Below are positions 6,132 to 6,501 of a DNA stretch of 6,501 nt, piece after piece (the first letter of the stretch is position 1; each line of letters opens with the position of its first letter). Origin of the DNA: Tateyamaria sp. Lineage in GTDB: Bacteria; Pseudomonadota; Alphaproteobacteria; Rhodobacterales; Rhodobacteraceae. The notes beneath the pieces are model-generated. The model made no database searches. It was not told the origin of the DNA and worked only from the letters and a program-made list of their open reading frames with translations. The stretch spans positions 1 to 6,501 of the forward strand of contig JABITU010000272.1 in the NCBI GenBank assembly GCA_018668195.1. The letters are read 5' to 3'. The position numbers were made by a program, and so were the translations under genes.

Positions 6132-6501
6132 TCAGTGTGCCACTCCGGCAGCAACGCTTTCGTCAATGAATTTCCCCGCACGGAACCGATCCAGCACGAA
6201 TTCTTCGGTCAGCGGCGAATGTCCCTTGGCGATCAGTTCCGCCATAGCCCAGCCAGAACCGGGGATTGCCTTGAACCCACCAGTACCCCAGCCACAATTG
6301 ACAAAGACACCGTCGACCGGCGTTTTGGACAGGATCGGCGATCGGTCTCCTGTCACATCAACAATGCCGCCCCATTGTCGCAACATCTTGAGGCGAGAGA
6401 TCATTGGAAACGTTTCGATCAGGGCACGCACGGTTTCCTCGATATGATGGAAAGATCCACGCTGGGTATAGTTATTATACCCATCGGTCCCACCGCCGAT
6501 C
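6132..6501 (-). CDS. soxB: Sarcosine oxidase beta subunit, C-terminal part
   Basis: This is the last 122 or so codons of soxB; the gene runs off the right edge. The beta subunit is a DAO-family flavoprotein that binds FAD noncovalently and carries the covalently attached FMN, and it oxidises sarcosine. Visible signature segments are GGGTDGYNNYTQRGSFHHIE near the window edge, LRQWGGIVDVTGDRSPIL, and VNCGWGTGGFKAIPGSGWAM. The last is the C-terminal flavin-binding GxGxxG-like region of DAO-fold oxidases. The ending ESVAAGVAH is typical of SoxB. The FAD dinucleotide motif and the FMN-linking His are in the missing N-terminal part. An internal GTG at 6431 is not the start. A membrane protein gene follows after 2 bp instead of soxD. 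Confidence 0.96.
   Translation of the reverse strand, partial: IGGGTDGYNNYTQRGSFHHIEETVRALIETFPMISRLKMLRQWGGIVDVTGDRSPILSKTPVDGVFVNCGWGTGGFKAIPGSGWAMAELIAKGHSPLTEEFVLDRFRAGKFIDESVAAGVAH

Overview
The window looks like chromosome of a marine alphaproteobacterium of the Roseobacter/Rhodobacterales type. This rests on the close fit of its proteins to that group: heterotetrameric sarcosine oxidase subunits SoxB/D/A/G, an alphaproteobacterial Fe-type SodB and a LOG-family protein. Moderate GC content and tight gene packing agree. Species cannot be named from the sequence alone.

The dominant content is a sarcosine oxidase locus on the minus strand. In transcription order (right to left) it holds the 3' end of soxB (beta, 6132-6501), an unrecognised three-helix membrane protein (5674-6129), soxD (delta, 4851-5180), soxA (alpha, 1763-4777) and soxG (gamma, 1198-1770). 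Together these subunits oxidise sarcosine to glycine and H2O2 and pass the one-carbon unit to tetrahydrofolate as 5,10-methylene-THF. A small single-helix membrane protein gene (5432-5623) lies on the plus strand between soxB and soxD. It splits the usual soxBDAG block into two transcriptional halves, and 5181-5431 becomes a divergent regulatory region.

The soxD-soxA junction is the most curious place. A 26-codon reading frame (4774-4854) fills the gap exactly, starts in an ATGA overlap with the soxD stop and ends in an ATGA overlap with the soxA start. It has its own strong Shine-Dalgarno sequence at 4861-4867. Inside it sits a hairpin plus T7 tract that, on the opposite strand, looks like an intergenic repeat or terminator element.

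Downstream of soxG, after 281 bp with no gene, lies sodB (317-916, minus), an Fe-type superoxide dismutase with its own ribosome binding site. It ends at a good intrinsic terminator (242-269), where it meets head-on the 3' end of a plus-strand LOG-family phosphoribohydrolase-like gene (1-197).

No rRNA, tRNA, CRISPR array, transposase or prophage signal was seen. The catalytic genes are ordinary. The unusual parts are the split sox operon, its two unassigned membrane proteins and the coupling mini-ORF.
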